A stretch of 64,000 nucleotides of DNA from Macrocystis pyrifera (Eukaryota > Sar > Phaeophyceae > Laminariales > Laminariaceae). Within the stretch, counting starts at the first letter, position 1; the number at the start of each line of letters is the position of its first letter. Under the pieces are notes generated by a model that saw only the letters and a list, made by a program, of their open reading frames with translations, was not told the origin of the DNA and did no database searches. The position numbers and the translations under genes were made by a program. Below are positions 1-9,275 of this stretch, piece by piece. Where the stretch lies: contig JASSKH010000001.1 in the NCBI GenBank assembly GCA_031763025.1, forward strand, positions 23,127,840-23,191,839, given 5' to 3'.

Positions 1-306
1 CTCACTTTTACTTTCCAGCCTAACTCGTAGGAGGTTTTTACTCTCGACGATCTTCTGGACAAGCCGTGGTCACAGGTGTCGTCCGTTCTCCCCCCCGGAC
101 GTGCCTTCATTTTTATCGCGCATAGGGTTCAGCATTCCCACTGCTCGTCGATTTTCATCGAATGTAGCTAACTCACGCTCTCGCGCTTTCCGCTTGTCAA
201 TTGTTTATGCAAGAAAAAGTCCCTACGAGCATGCACTCGGTGAGACTTGAACCCACGAAATTGATCTTGATAGGCACGCGGACCACCTACCAAGCCACCG
301 GGGACG
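1..306 (-). repeat. tRNA-like SINE, copy 1
   Basis: Read on the minus strand, this copy starts with a tRNA-like head. An A-box-like TGGCTTGGTAGG is followed about 45 nt later by a canonical B box, GGTTCAAGTC, set in a 5-bp stem (GTGGG/CTCAC type). A ~200-bp body follows, ending in GGCTGGAAAGTAAAAGTGA at the window edge. The same head and body occur at 3407-3556, 3557-3868 and 5319-5524/7001-7110, and the body without the head occurs at 61198-61540. An internal RNA polymerase III promoter plus dispersal is the signature of a SINE. The source tRNA is not clear because the acceptor stem no longer pairs. Confidence 0.6.
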
Positions 307-1445
307 GTGTTGATTTTTTTCCTGTGCAGGTTTATGTCCCCTGAAGGGTGTACTGCATATTTTTTCCTTCTGGGGTATTTGTATCGGTCCATCAAACCCC
401 TGAAGGGTGTTGTGTTACCCTCTAGAGGGTTTCGCGCCATTACATCTTCGGGAGGGTGTATTTCCTGCGGCATTCCATCTGGAGTAATATATTGCGCAGG
501 AAATCCCCTGGAAGGTGTCACATTTTTCCCCTACATGATTATGCAGCATTAGGTCGTGTGGAGGGTGGACTGCATGCGCTTTCCCTCCGGAGATTTTTAT
601 GGGTCCACCAAACCCCTGGAGGATGTTCGTTTTTCCCAATACGGGTTTACGCGTCATTACAGCCTCTGAAGGGTATATTTCCTACAACATTCCTCCCGTG
701 GAGGGTTTGTTTTCACCAGAAATCCCGTCGAGGGGGTTGGTCCCCTTTTCCTCTACAGGATTATACAGTAGTGTGTCCTCTATCAATAGAGGGTCTATTC
801 CGCAGGTGTTCCCTCTGGAGGAAAATGTTGCTCCACCAAACCCCTGGAGGGTATAATTTCTTTTCCCCTTTGAAGACTGTACAGTATTTGATTATTTTGT
901 CCTCTGGAGGGTGTAGCAGGTAGATCCTACTTCATTTCCTCTGGAGGGATTTAGTTGTATCACGAAACCCCTGGACGTTATTCGCCAAGTTCCTCTGGAG
1001 GATTTTGTATCATGATGTCCTCTGCAGGGTGTAATTCGTGAGTGTCTCCCTCCGCAGGCCTTGGGTTCGTAGATAATCTTCTGGAGGGTATTGTTTTGTA
1101 CTTTCTAGAGGAAATTAAACCCCATTATCGCCAGCAGGCTCCAGTAGGGTTGCAAACCCTCTGCAGGGGTGTGAGCAAAATCTTCTGGGGGGTTTTATTC
1201 CAAAAAAAAGACCTACAGGGAACACAATGCCCTGATTCCGTCGGAGCTTTTTGTGCAGTAACCTTCACAGGGTATTCATTCACTCTGGAGTATTTAATGT
1301 TTGAAATATTTCTCTGCAAAATGACAAGCATACCATTTGGAGCACAGAATCCTCTACAAAATCCTCTGGAGGGCAAAATCCCCCTCTGGAGGGTGAAATT
1401 GCCCTCCACAGGCTTCTTTCGCGCGTACAGGATTTTTTGGGGTAG
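307..1445. repeat. Degenerate array of CCTCTGGAGGG-type palindromic boxes
   Basis: About 30 short boxes resembling CCYCTGGAGGGT recur every 20-60 bp. Clear ones lie near 338, 398, 419, 506, 612, 662, 695, 817, 840, 900, 938, 992, 1017, 1366 and 1382. Each is a quasi-palindrome around CTGGAG or CTAGAG. The sequences between boxes are T-rich and only loosely alike. The array keeps short frames open on both strands, but those frames have no recognisable protein and look like a by-product of the repeat. Confidence 0.6.
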
Positions 1446-2577
1446 CTAAATAGCCACCTGTGAACACAACACACGCCAGACTTCGAAGCACATATATGGT
1501 TGGTACGATCGTTGCGTATTATTTTATTTTGCGTGCTGGCCGCAGCAGCGCAGTTGTTGTTGTACTCGTGACTGGGAATACTACTGCCGACGCGCGCTCT
1601 CAGGGGGGCAGCACGGGTACTCGTTACCCTGCACTTCTTTGTTTAGGGTGTTTAGCTGTTTTGTATCATTTTCTGTCTCATGCAGAGGTCATAGATCGTA
1701 CTTTGACCTATCGAGTCAAAGTTGCGCAAACAAATGTTACTTTCTCCTTTGTTGGAGAGTGGGTTATTACACACACAAAACGACAAAACGTGAAAACGGA
1801 ATGCCGCACCAAGAACCTTGCACCGTAGAGTATATTCTCAGCAATGTCAGCGGCAACATTTTCCACTTATTATGCCAATGGCCAACCCCGCCGTGGTGTG
1901 AAGCCTTGACCATAGGTTAACTGTAGTGCTGCACTTTACATGGATACGTTTGTGAGTCTAATTCCAAGTATAATTTGTCTCCAAAACGGGAGTCCGGTTC
2001 CAAAGCAGTGAGCGAAAGTAGGAAGGAGATGGCAGACAGGGTAGCAACGTACCGGGCAGACAATGAGGAAGTAGAACGTGTCCATACTACTCGTACCACG
2101 AACTGGTGCAGCTGGTGTGACCGTGGTCTTCCTTTGTCTTCCTTTTTCAATTATTGCTTGCGCTGATCTTCTGTGGTTTTCGATTAATTTATTTCTCTTC
2201 CTTCCTTCGATTGATATGCTTTATTGAAGGAGCCGTGTGGCGTGGGTGGATGACGAGCCTTCTTTGCTTGTTTCGTATTGTCTGACGCCGAAAGGCCGGG
2301 TACAGTTGACAAATTCTGGGCGGAGGCTGCAGACAGGGTAGCAAAGTACCAGGCGGACCAGCAGGGAGAACCTGGCTATGCTACTCGTACGATAAACTGC
2401 TGCCGCTACCTGGAGGATGCTTTGTGTTTTGGTTTGCTTGTTATTTTTCCTTGGTTCTTAGTCTACTCTCTGTTTACAAGTGGTGGTGTTTTTCTTCGTT
2501 TTCCTTTTATTTCCATCTCGTACTTCTCAAGTGTCTGCCACATCCACGACAGTTTGTTTCTGATACATATTTTTGCT
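1446..2577. other. Unassigned stretch with a diverged, peptide-like duplication
   Basis: No gene is recognised. Two segments on the plus strand (about 2025-2130 and 2320-2430) are related. They read as similar peptides around ADRVATYRAD and ADRVAKYQAD, followed by TRTTN and TRTIN. Each is followed by a short hydrophobic or T-rich stretch. Whether these were once exons or are only a repeat cannot be decided from the sequence. Confidence 0.4.
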
Positions 2578-3016
2578 CAGTGATGTGCATAACCCGGCAC
2601 CGGTTATTACCGATTACAACGTTCCGCCGAACAGAAAAAATAATCGTGAACTTCCATGTAACCCTCACCGGGGGACCACCCCCCCTCGAACCCACAGGAG
2701 CAGCACACACAACAGCACACACACATCGAGGACTCCACACACACAGCAGACACAACACATAGCCTCTTCAGCATCTTCCTCTTCCTCTTGGGGGTCGAGG
2801 TCTAGACTTGTGTTGGCCCTAGATGCCCGTCGCTTTTAAAGAGACTGCAGTAGCTGTTGATGGCTCGGGCGCAAGGAGTGGTTGTTGTCGATCTTAATCG
2901 GAGGCAACGTTTTGTTTTTATTTTTTTATCTGGTGTAGCAAGACACAGAGAGCTGCGGGACGGCGGGGAAGTGTCGAAAAGTTGTTCTTTCGACCAGGGT
3001 GCGGGAGCAGTTCCAT

Positions 3017-3230
3017 GTGTACATTGTTTCCTAGCAGTATATGCGTATCCCGTCTTTCTGTTCTCTCGTTGTATTTTTTAGTGTTCTTTTCGAAGGGAAA
3101 AGCCGTTGCTTCCATGCGCAGAAGTGTACATTGTTTCCTAGCAGTATATGCGTATCCCGTCTTTCTGTTCTCTCGTTGTTTTTTTAGTGTTCTTTTCGAA
3201 GGGAAAAGTCGTTACTTCCATGCGCAGAAA
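3017..3230 (+). repeat. 107-bp tandem duplication
   Basis: Two adjacent, nearly identical copies (3017-3123 and 3124-3230) begin GTGTACATTGTTTCCTAGC and end CCATGCGCAGAA. Only a few bases differ, so the duplication is recent. It lies inside the hAT-like element. Confidence 0.85.
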
Positions 3231-3406
3231 TGTATCTTGCTTGACTGAAAATGAAAGAATGATTTGCATCAAGCGTGGCATTTAACGTTGCCAACTGCTT
3301 TGTAACGAAGTAAAGAGCAGAAACGAAAGACAGGCAGCAGCAGTGACTGCAACCACACAGCAGCACATCACCGGATACAGCATCATCAGAAGAGCATACA
3401 GCAAAT

Positions 3407-3556
3407 CCGGCGTCCCCGGTTGTTTGGTAGGTGGTCCGCGCGCCTATCAAGATCAATTTCGTGAGTTCAAGTCTCACCGAGTGCATGCTCGTAGGGGCTT
3501 TTTCTTGCATAAAAGAGATTGATTAGCGGAAAGCGCGAGAGTGTGAGTTAGCTACA
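3407..3556 (+). repeat. tRNA-like SINE, copy 2 (3' truncated)
   Basis: This copy has the same head as copy 1, beginning near CCGGCGTCCCCGG, with the A box and B box, and stops at GTGAGTTAGCTACA. The next copy starts directly after it, giving a head-to-tail dimer within the hAT-like element. Confidence 0.6.
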
Positions 3557-3868
3557 GCCGGCGTCCCCGGTGGCTTGGTAGGTGGTCCGCGAGCCTATCA
3601 AGATTAATTTCGTGAGTTCGAGTCTCACCGAGTGCATGCTCATAGGGACTTTTTCTTGCATAAAATTGAATAGCGGAAAGCGCGAGAGCGTGAGTTAGCT
3701 GTACATTCGATGAAAATCGACGAGCAGTGGGAATGCTGAACCCTATGCGCGATAAAAAATAAAAGCACGTACCGGGGGGGAGAAGGGAAGACACCTGTGA
3801 CCACGGCTTGTCCAGAAGGTCGTCGAGGGTAAAACCTCTTACGAATTAGGCGGGAAAGTGAAAGTGAT
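3557..3868 (+). repeat. tRNA-like SINE, copy 3 (most complete)
   Basis: This is the full-looking unit of about 312 bp. The A-box-like TGGCTTGGTAGG is near 3571. The T-arm-like hairpin GTGAG-TTCGAGT-CTCAC is near 3612. The body contains GGGAATGCTGAACCCTATG, and the tail contains GACCACGGCTTGTCCAGAAG. It serves as the reference for the other copies in the window. Confidence 0.65.
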
Positions 3869-4055
3869 GAGTGTGTGAAACAGCAAGCTGCTTTCAAACA
3901 ATAATATTTCCAACATCATACGGTGTTTACCACCCCGGGGATGGGACGTTTTCGTCCCCGGCCAGCGCGGTTATAACCGGTAGGTTACATCAAATCCTGA
4001 TTTGCTGTAATAACCGGTAGTTAACATGGTTCACGCCGGGTTATGCACATCACTG

Positions 4056-4984
4056 TTTTTTCTTGATTTGTTTTCGGGTTTTTGCCAAAATCAGGTATAA
4101 CTTGCCACTTTCGTACCAAAAACAGTTACATACTTAAATCAAGTAAAAAACACACACCAGGAGCCCTCCTATTATTGATCATGCTGACATTGTATCTGCT
4201 TTTGGCACGAAAAGGCCAAGGTACACCTGATTTTCCTACGCTGTCTAGCGTTCAACTGATTTTGGCCAACTTTGAACCAGAGAGGCCATACGTACGCTGT
4301 GTTTTATCTCCGTATGCGTCTGCCCTTCCTCGGTTGAAATTCTTCTGTATTGACGTATAAACTCTGTGCTCGTAGGTCGTACGTAAAAGCGGGTATATAC
4401 ATGCATACATGCGTACGCTGGTTTCACTTATTCTCCTTTGGGGTGTGCGATGTGCTTCAGTTGGTTGTTGTGTGTACTCTGTTGATTTATATGTTCACAG
4501 CAGTCTTTACAGCACCATGGCCACTCGGCGTTTCGTTGGCACCACCCCGCGTCGAGGTGGTCTCAGGATTGGTACGGCAAGATAATTTCGTGCCGAGCTG
4601 GCGGTTCCGCGAGGACGGTCTGGAGGCTTTAAAGCTGTCGACGGGGGTGGGGGCGCTCCCGCCGTGGCGAAACCAACTGAGCATATTAATATTGACTCTT
4701 CGCAGGTCCAAGTGGAGCCCGTGGCACCTACACCCTGAAGAAAACTAAACAATTCAGATTTTGGAGGCCACGTAAGGCGCATTCTTTCTTCACCGGATTG
4801 TCATAGAAATCACACCGCTCGTGGGCGCGCCTTTTTTACTTGGTTTTAGCATGTGCCTGATTTTGGCTCAAACGGATCAGGTATACCTAATTGTGGCATT
4901 TGCCGTTTTTTTTTTCCGCTTTTGACTTGTCTTCTTTGTATTTGATTTTTTTAATTCTTTGTTTCGTTTCGTTTCTTTCTATCG
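4056..4984. other. No gene recognised
   Basis: Unique-looking sequence between the hAT-like element and the next dispersed repeat. The words TGATTTTGGC(C/T) and CAGGTATA recur at 4077-4100, 4256 and 4858, hinting at another decayed element, but no boundaries could be set. Confidence 0.3.
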
Positions 4985-5318
4985 CGGAACGTGTATGCCG
5001 TGCCTGTCGTATCCAGTATGATGACATGGTATTACATTGCCCACTGCTGTGCTTACTGCATACGTGGCATCTCTGTGGCGTAACTTTGTGACCACAGAAC
5101 TTTTATCTCTTCTAGGATCGAAGAATTCGTACGGTGCGCACACTGGTTGTGCTGGATGTCGACGGGCAGAAAGAACTGTTTAATGTGAAGAACAGACACA
5201 TGACAACATTGTAGTATGATATGGTATTGCGTTGTATACTCTGCTAATTGCGTAACAATGTGCTATCTCTGTGGCCTACTTTTGATATCACATAACTTCT
5301 TTGTATCTCTCAAGGAAA
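4985..5318 (+). repeat. Dispersed repeat with AGAAAGAACGGTTTAATGTG core, full and partial copies
   Basis: A ~210-bp unit runs from GTGTATGCCGTGCCTGTC through TGTGACCACAGAAC to a conserved core, GTCGACGGNNAGAAAGAACNGTTTAATGTGAAGAAC (core at 5158-5193). A second, partial unit follows to 5318. Other copies are at 7255-7465, 8060-8245, 7885-8040 (reverse) and 20390-20428 (reverse). Core-only pieces are at 7168-7187, 10953-10985 and 11036-11070. The family is not recognised. Confidence 0.6.
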
Positions 5319-7110
5319 GCCGGCGTCCCCGGTGGCTTGGTAGGTGGTCCGCGTGCCTAAGATCAATTTCGTGGTTTCAAGTCTCGCCGAGTGCATGCTC
5401 GTAGGGACTTTTTCTTGCATAAAGAAATGATCAGCGGAAAGTGCGAGAGCGTGAGTTTGCTACATTCGATGCAAATCGAATGCAGAAGGAATGCTGAACC
5501 CTATGGGCGACATAAAAAATAAACTGTTGATTGTACTCAGATATACGACATATAAGATCCATGGTAGATTGGGGAGTTCCACGCTGGAAAGGGATTCCGG
5601 CAGTAGGGTATTGGGATATCGGGGTAATGTGTGCCCACCAATGCCACTCGTCAGGTGTAACCCTTTGCTGCATGTGAGGCGAGTCAATTCTACAGCGAGG
5701 ATGTAATATAAGAGGAGTTCCGTGTCATGTCTGGAGTCAGCCACGCGTTCCCGTGCCAGCTGCGCCTATACCTTTAGGGATCAATCAACACACTAGTGAG
5801 ATACCGGTGATCTTCTACTGGCAAGCGTAGCCCAGGCCAGCCCAAAGAGGCGGGAACCTGCTTCCAGCATGTCTTTTCTTTTTAGATGATGTGCGTCGTG
5901 AAGGAGCCAGCGTGTGTGTGTATTTTGAAGATGAGATCGAGGTCCTGGAGGAAAGGACGTGTGTGTGAGAAGAGTGAGGAGATGCCGCACCAGGAGAGCA
6001 GCAGCGATCCCAGCGGGGCCAAGGTTGAGCCGGACCTGGTAGAATCGCTTGGCACTGGTGGCGAAGGCGCTGGAGAGTAGTAGTTGCAGGGACAGCAGCA
6101 GCTCCAGCAGCACCGTCAGCAACGTCGGCAGTCAGAGGATTGCTGCACTTTTGTTGCGACGATGAAGCGCATGCAGTAAGCACCGTTACCGCCGCCGTCG
6201 TGTCGACCGCCGCGTAACCGTCGCTGCTGCAACACCCCGGGATAGCCAGGCATCTGCCTGAACCTGTGGGTTCGCTGCGCGCTGGCGACATAAACGTAGA
6301 ACGTATATTTTTATATGAAAGAGAGCGTTTGGCGAGGGGAGGGCCCCGGAGATCACTGTACTAAGTCGACGAGATTCCACTGAATATCTTTTGACCAATT
6401 CCGCGGAAAATGCCGTTTTACCTGACTGAGTCCGAGAGGAATGCCGTTTTACCTGGCATTGGATTTCGAGAGTTTTATGTGTTTGCAACAGAGAGGCTGG
6501 GGATTTAAGTATTGGAATACTGATTTGAGGATTTTAGTGTTGATTCAAGAATTTGATTTTTGAAGTTACAGATTGGATTTTTGACTTTCTGAGTTTGATT
6601 CGAGTTGATATTTTTATTGACATGTATCAGCTCTGCGATGTCGCACGTTTTCATGTACAGAGCTGAGGGGAATATTGCTCATGCACAGGAGCAGGGGGGA
6701 TATGAGTATGGTCGTGTATATTGAGTAGGGGGGATGTTGGTTGTACTCAGATATACGACATATAAGATCCATGGTAGATTGGAGAGTTCCACGCTGGAAA
6801 GGGATTCCGGCAGTAGGGTATTGGGATATCGGGGTAATGTGTGCCCACCAATGCCACTCGTCAGGTGTAACCCTTTACTGCATGTGAGGCGAGTCAACTC
6901 TACAGCGAGGATGTAATATAAGAGGAGTTCCGTGTCATGTCTGGAGTCAGCCACGCGTTCCCGTGCCAGCTGCGCCTATACCTTTAGGGATCAATCAACA
7001 TAAACGCACGTACCGGGGGGGGAGAAGGGACGACACCTGTGACCACGGCTTGTCCAGAAGATCGTCGAGGATAAAACCTCCTACGAGTTAGGCTGGAAAG
7101 TAAAAGTGAT
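5319..7110 (+). repeat. tRNA-like SINE, copy 4, split by an LTR element
   Basis: The head and first part of the body lie at 5319-5524. The body resumes at 7001-7110 with the same tail as copy 3. The 1,476 bp between them is a complete small LTR element flanked by a 5-bp target duplication. This shows the SINE was there first. Confidence 0.75.
5525..7000 (+). mobile_element. Miniature LTR retrotransposon (TRIM-like), whole-looking, non-coding
   Basis: Two 266-bp direct repeats (5525-5790 and 6735-7000) start TGTTGATT or TGTTGGTT and end AATCAACA, the TG...CA form of LTRs. TAAAC flanks both ends (5520-5524 and 7001-7005), a 5-bp target duplication. The two LTRs differ at only about four positions, so insertion was recent. 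A purine-rich stretch (GAGTAGGGGGGAT) lies just before the 3' LTR, as expected of a polypurine tract, and sets the orientation. The 0.94 kb interior has no gag- or pol-like sequence, so this is a non-autonomous passenger. The family is unknown. Confidence 0.85.
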
Positions 7111-7254
7111 TAATATATTAAAAATATATATATTGTAGAATTGGCACGGACATGGGTGGTGCCGGATGTCGACGGCTAGAAAGAACGGTCACACACACTA
7201 CTCACACTACGACTGTACAATTTTTCTTTCTTTTGTTTCGCTTATTTTCTCTAT

Positions 7255-7465
7255 TTCATCGAGTGTGTATGTCGTGCCTGTCATAAGCAGTATGCTGACA
7301 TGGCATTGCATTGCATAGGAGGCAACGTAGTATCTCTGTGGCGTAGCTTCGTGACCACAGACATTGGGTCTCTCTAGGATTGAAGAACAGGCACGGAACG
7401 GACACTGGCGGGGCTGTGGGTGTCGACGAGTAGAAAGAACGGTTTAATGTGAAGAACACAACAAA
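7255..7465 (+). repeat. Dispersed AGAAAGAACGG-core repeat, copy
   Basis: Matches the unit at 4985-5195 over its whole length: GTGTATGTCGTGCCTGTC near 7264, GTGACCACAGAC near 7350, and the GTCGAC...TTTAATGTGAAGAAC core at 7432-7458. Confidence 0.6.
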
Positions 7466-7483
7466 AACAACAACACAGGTGGC

Positions 7484-7696
7484 CACTGGGGTACCTTGAG
7501 GGCGTGCTTTGGATGACATGAAAAAAGGAACACCTTGATTGAGCCACAAAGCTCATGGTTTGCCATTGGCCAACGTAAACATTCACAAAGTCTCCGGATA
7601 ATAAAATGTACGCATCATAACGTTCTCAGGTTGGGAAAGGTACCAGGCCAAAGTCCTGAGTGTTGAAGTATTAACGGCACAGTTGAATCGCTCTGA
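7484..7696 (+). mobile_element. LINE 3' tail, copy without MITE insertion
   Basis: Aligns by eye to 8957-9275: TGGCCAC, ACCTTGAG, GAGCCACAAA and CAGGTTGGGAAAGGTACCAGG occur in the same order. The copy at 8957 carries an extra ~90 bp palindromic MITE at the point corresponding to about 7515-7525, so this copy is its empty site. Confidence 0.6.
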
Positions 7697-7884
7697 TCAA
7701 CAACTACCGAGGGATCTCGCTTGCTGCCCACTTAGGCAAAAACAAAGTTTTCTGAATATGGTCGCGTCTTGCCGCAGTTACTCATGCGAGGCCGAAGGTA
7801 TCCTCCCGTGTGCTAGTGCGGCACTCGCAGACACGGTCAAACAGTCGGCATGGTGTTCGTCGACTGCAAAAACTCGGACGAGCT

Positions 7885-8040
7885 CTAACAATTTTCATGC
7901 GGGTGTCCTTCACGTTAAACCGTTTTTTCTACCCGTCGACATCCAGCGCAAGAACAGTCCCCGTGCCGATTTTTGAGACCTTGAGAGTCACATGTTCTGT
8001 GGTCACAAAACTACGTCACAGGGGAGCCATCCCACGGTAG
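7885..8040 (-). repeat. Dispersed AGAAAGAACGG-core repeat, reverse copy
   Basis: The reverse complement carries the GTCGACGGGTAGAAAAAACG core (7906-7943) and the GTGACCACAGAAC block (about 7990-8010) in the family order. Confidence 0.55.
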
Positions 8041-8059
8041 GGGTGCACCCGACGTTCCT

Positions 8060-8245
8060 GAGTCCCGCATTGCCATTCCATCCCATTGTCTACTACTGTG
8101 CTTACTGCTTACGTAACAGTGTACAACAGTATATCTGTGACCACAGAACTTGCATCTCTCTAGGATCAAAGAATCGGTACGCACACTGGATATGCTGGAT
8201 GTCGACGGCTTAAAAGAACGGTTTAATGTGCAGAACGCACACATC
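8060..8245 (+). repeat. Dispersed AGAAAGAACGG-core repeat, copy
   Basis: Contains the TGTGACCACAGAACTTGCAT block, the CTCTCTAGGATCAAAGAATC block and the GTCGACGGCTTAAAAGAACG core (from 8199). The core can be read as a peptide (LDVDGLKERFNVQN), but other copies have stop codons in the same frame, so coding is unlikely. Confidence 0.55.
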
Positions 8246-8656
8246 GATACGACAGCCACGACATACGCATTCTGTAAGGTATTTAGCACAAAATGGAACA
8301 AATTGACGAGAAAGACAGTGCAAAGAAACAAAGGAAATGGAAAAACGAGGAAGAGAAAGAACAGAAAATCTGGCGTGCCTCCGCTCAGGGTATGTGGCAA
8401 AACAAAAAAAAAACGAGCGAAAGAAACAACCCCAGTACGTACATAATACAGAGTAAGACTAAGAACAAAGGGAAATATCAGGTAGACCGAAGAACAAGCA
8501 CTCTCCAGGTAGCCGCGGCAATTCGCGGTACGTGTCGCATACCCAGGTTCTCCTTATTAAGTTGTCTGGTACCTCGCTACCCTGTCTACGGTCTCCATCC
8601 TTAATTCGTTGAGCGTGTCCCACCCCGGAGAGGATCCGTCAAACAATATCAAACAA

Positions 8657-9275
8657 GCAACGCAGGCTCGTCATCTGTCCACGTTGTTACACGACTCCGT
8701 TTTCAAGGACAGACAGCGAGAAAGCAAAAGCAAACATGTTGCTTCATCCACCTGCAGAGAGCATATGACAGTGTCGACTACGAGCTGTTGTGAGTGGTGC
8801 TCACACGCTTCGGCGAACCAGAGAAGATGCCAACCGTTTTCTGCCAGTTCCACGGAGGCATGCGAGCTCGCGTGCGTACGGATGACGGTGATCACTGGAA
8901 ATGGTTTAACGTCACTCAAGGACTGTGGCAAAGATGTGTGTTGTCACCGCTTCACAAGTGGCCACAGGAGTACCTTGAGAGCGTACTCTGGTGGACCTGA
9001 GCTCGTTTAGGACTGCAGTTCCGTTTTGGGGGGAAAGTACACATAATTTGACTGGTTTGTCCTCAAAACGGGACTGCGGTCCTAAAAGGGTTTAAGTAAC
9101 AACACCTTGAGCCACAAATCTCAAGGCAGATCATTCCTCAACGTAAACGTTCGCAACGTCCCCGGATTGTCGAAGGTACGCGTCACAATGTACTCAGGTT
9201 GGGAAAGGTACCAGGTGAAATTGCTGTGATTTTTGTTACGGCTCAAGTATTTAACGTCGCATTTGAACAAGAATC
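8657..9275 (+). mobile_element. Non-LTR retrotransposon (LINE) reverse-transcriptase fragment and 3' tail
   Basis: From about 8750 the plus strand reads RAYDSVDYELL, then [26 protein letters not shown], and [16 protein letters not shown]. These are the AYDSVDR, GMRARV and GxRQGCxLSP blocks of LINE reverse transcriptases. A stop codon lies after YELL (TGA near 8789) and the conserved RQGC is changed to WQRC, so the copy is dead. The catalytic YADD block is missing because coding similarity ends near 8990. The tail to 9275 is shared with 7484-7696 and contains a MITE. Confidence 0.8.
9006..9095. mobile_element. Palindromic MITE, family 1 (in LINE tail)
   Basis: The inverted ends TTTAGGACTGCAGTTCCG and CGGGACTGCGGTCCTAAA enclose an AT-rich centre with GTTTGTCC. 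The element is absent from the matching place in the LINE tail copy near 7520. Other members are at 45195-45270, 58022-58137 and 61256-61350. Confidence 0.7.

Larger units (their letters stand above)
2578..4055. mobile_element. Non-autonomous hAT-like DNA transposon
   Basis: The ends are perfect 21-bp terminal inverted repeats, CAGTGATGTGCATAACCCGG plus C. Further inside, both ends carry CCGGTTATTAC-type subterminal motifs. The flanking 8 bp match at 7 of 8 positions (TTTTTGCT at 2570-2577 and TTTTTTCT at 4056-4063). An 8-bp target duplication and a CAGNG-type terminus are typical of hAT elements. The 1.48 kb inside has no transposase-like reading frame, so the copy would depend on an enzyme supplied elsewhere. 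It contains a 107-bp tandem duplication and two SINE copies. Confidence 0.7.
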
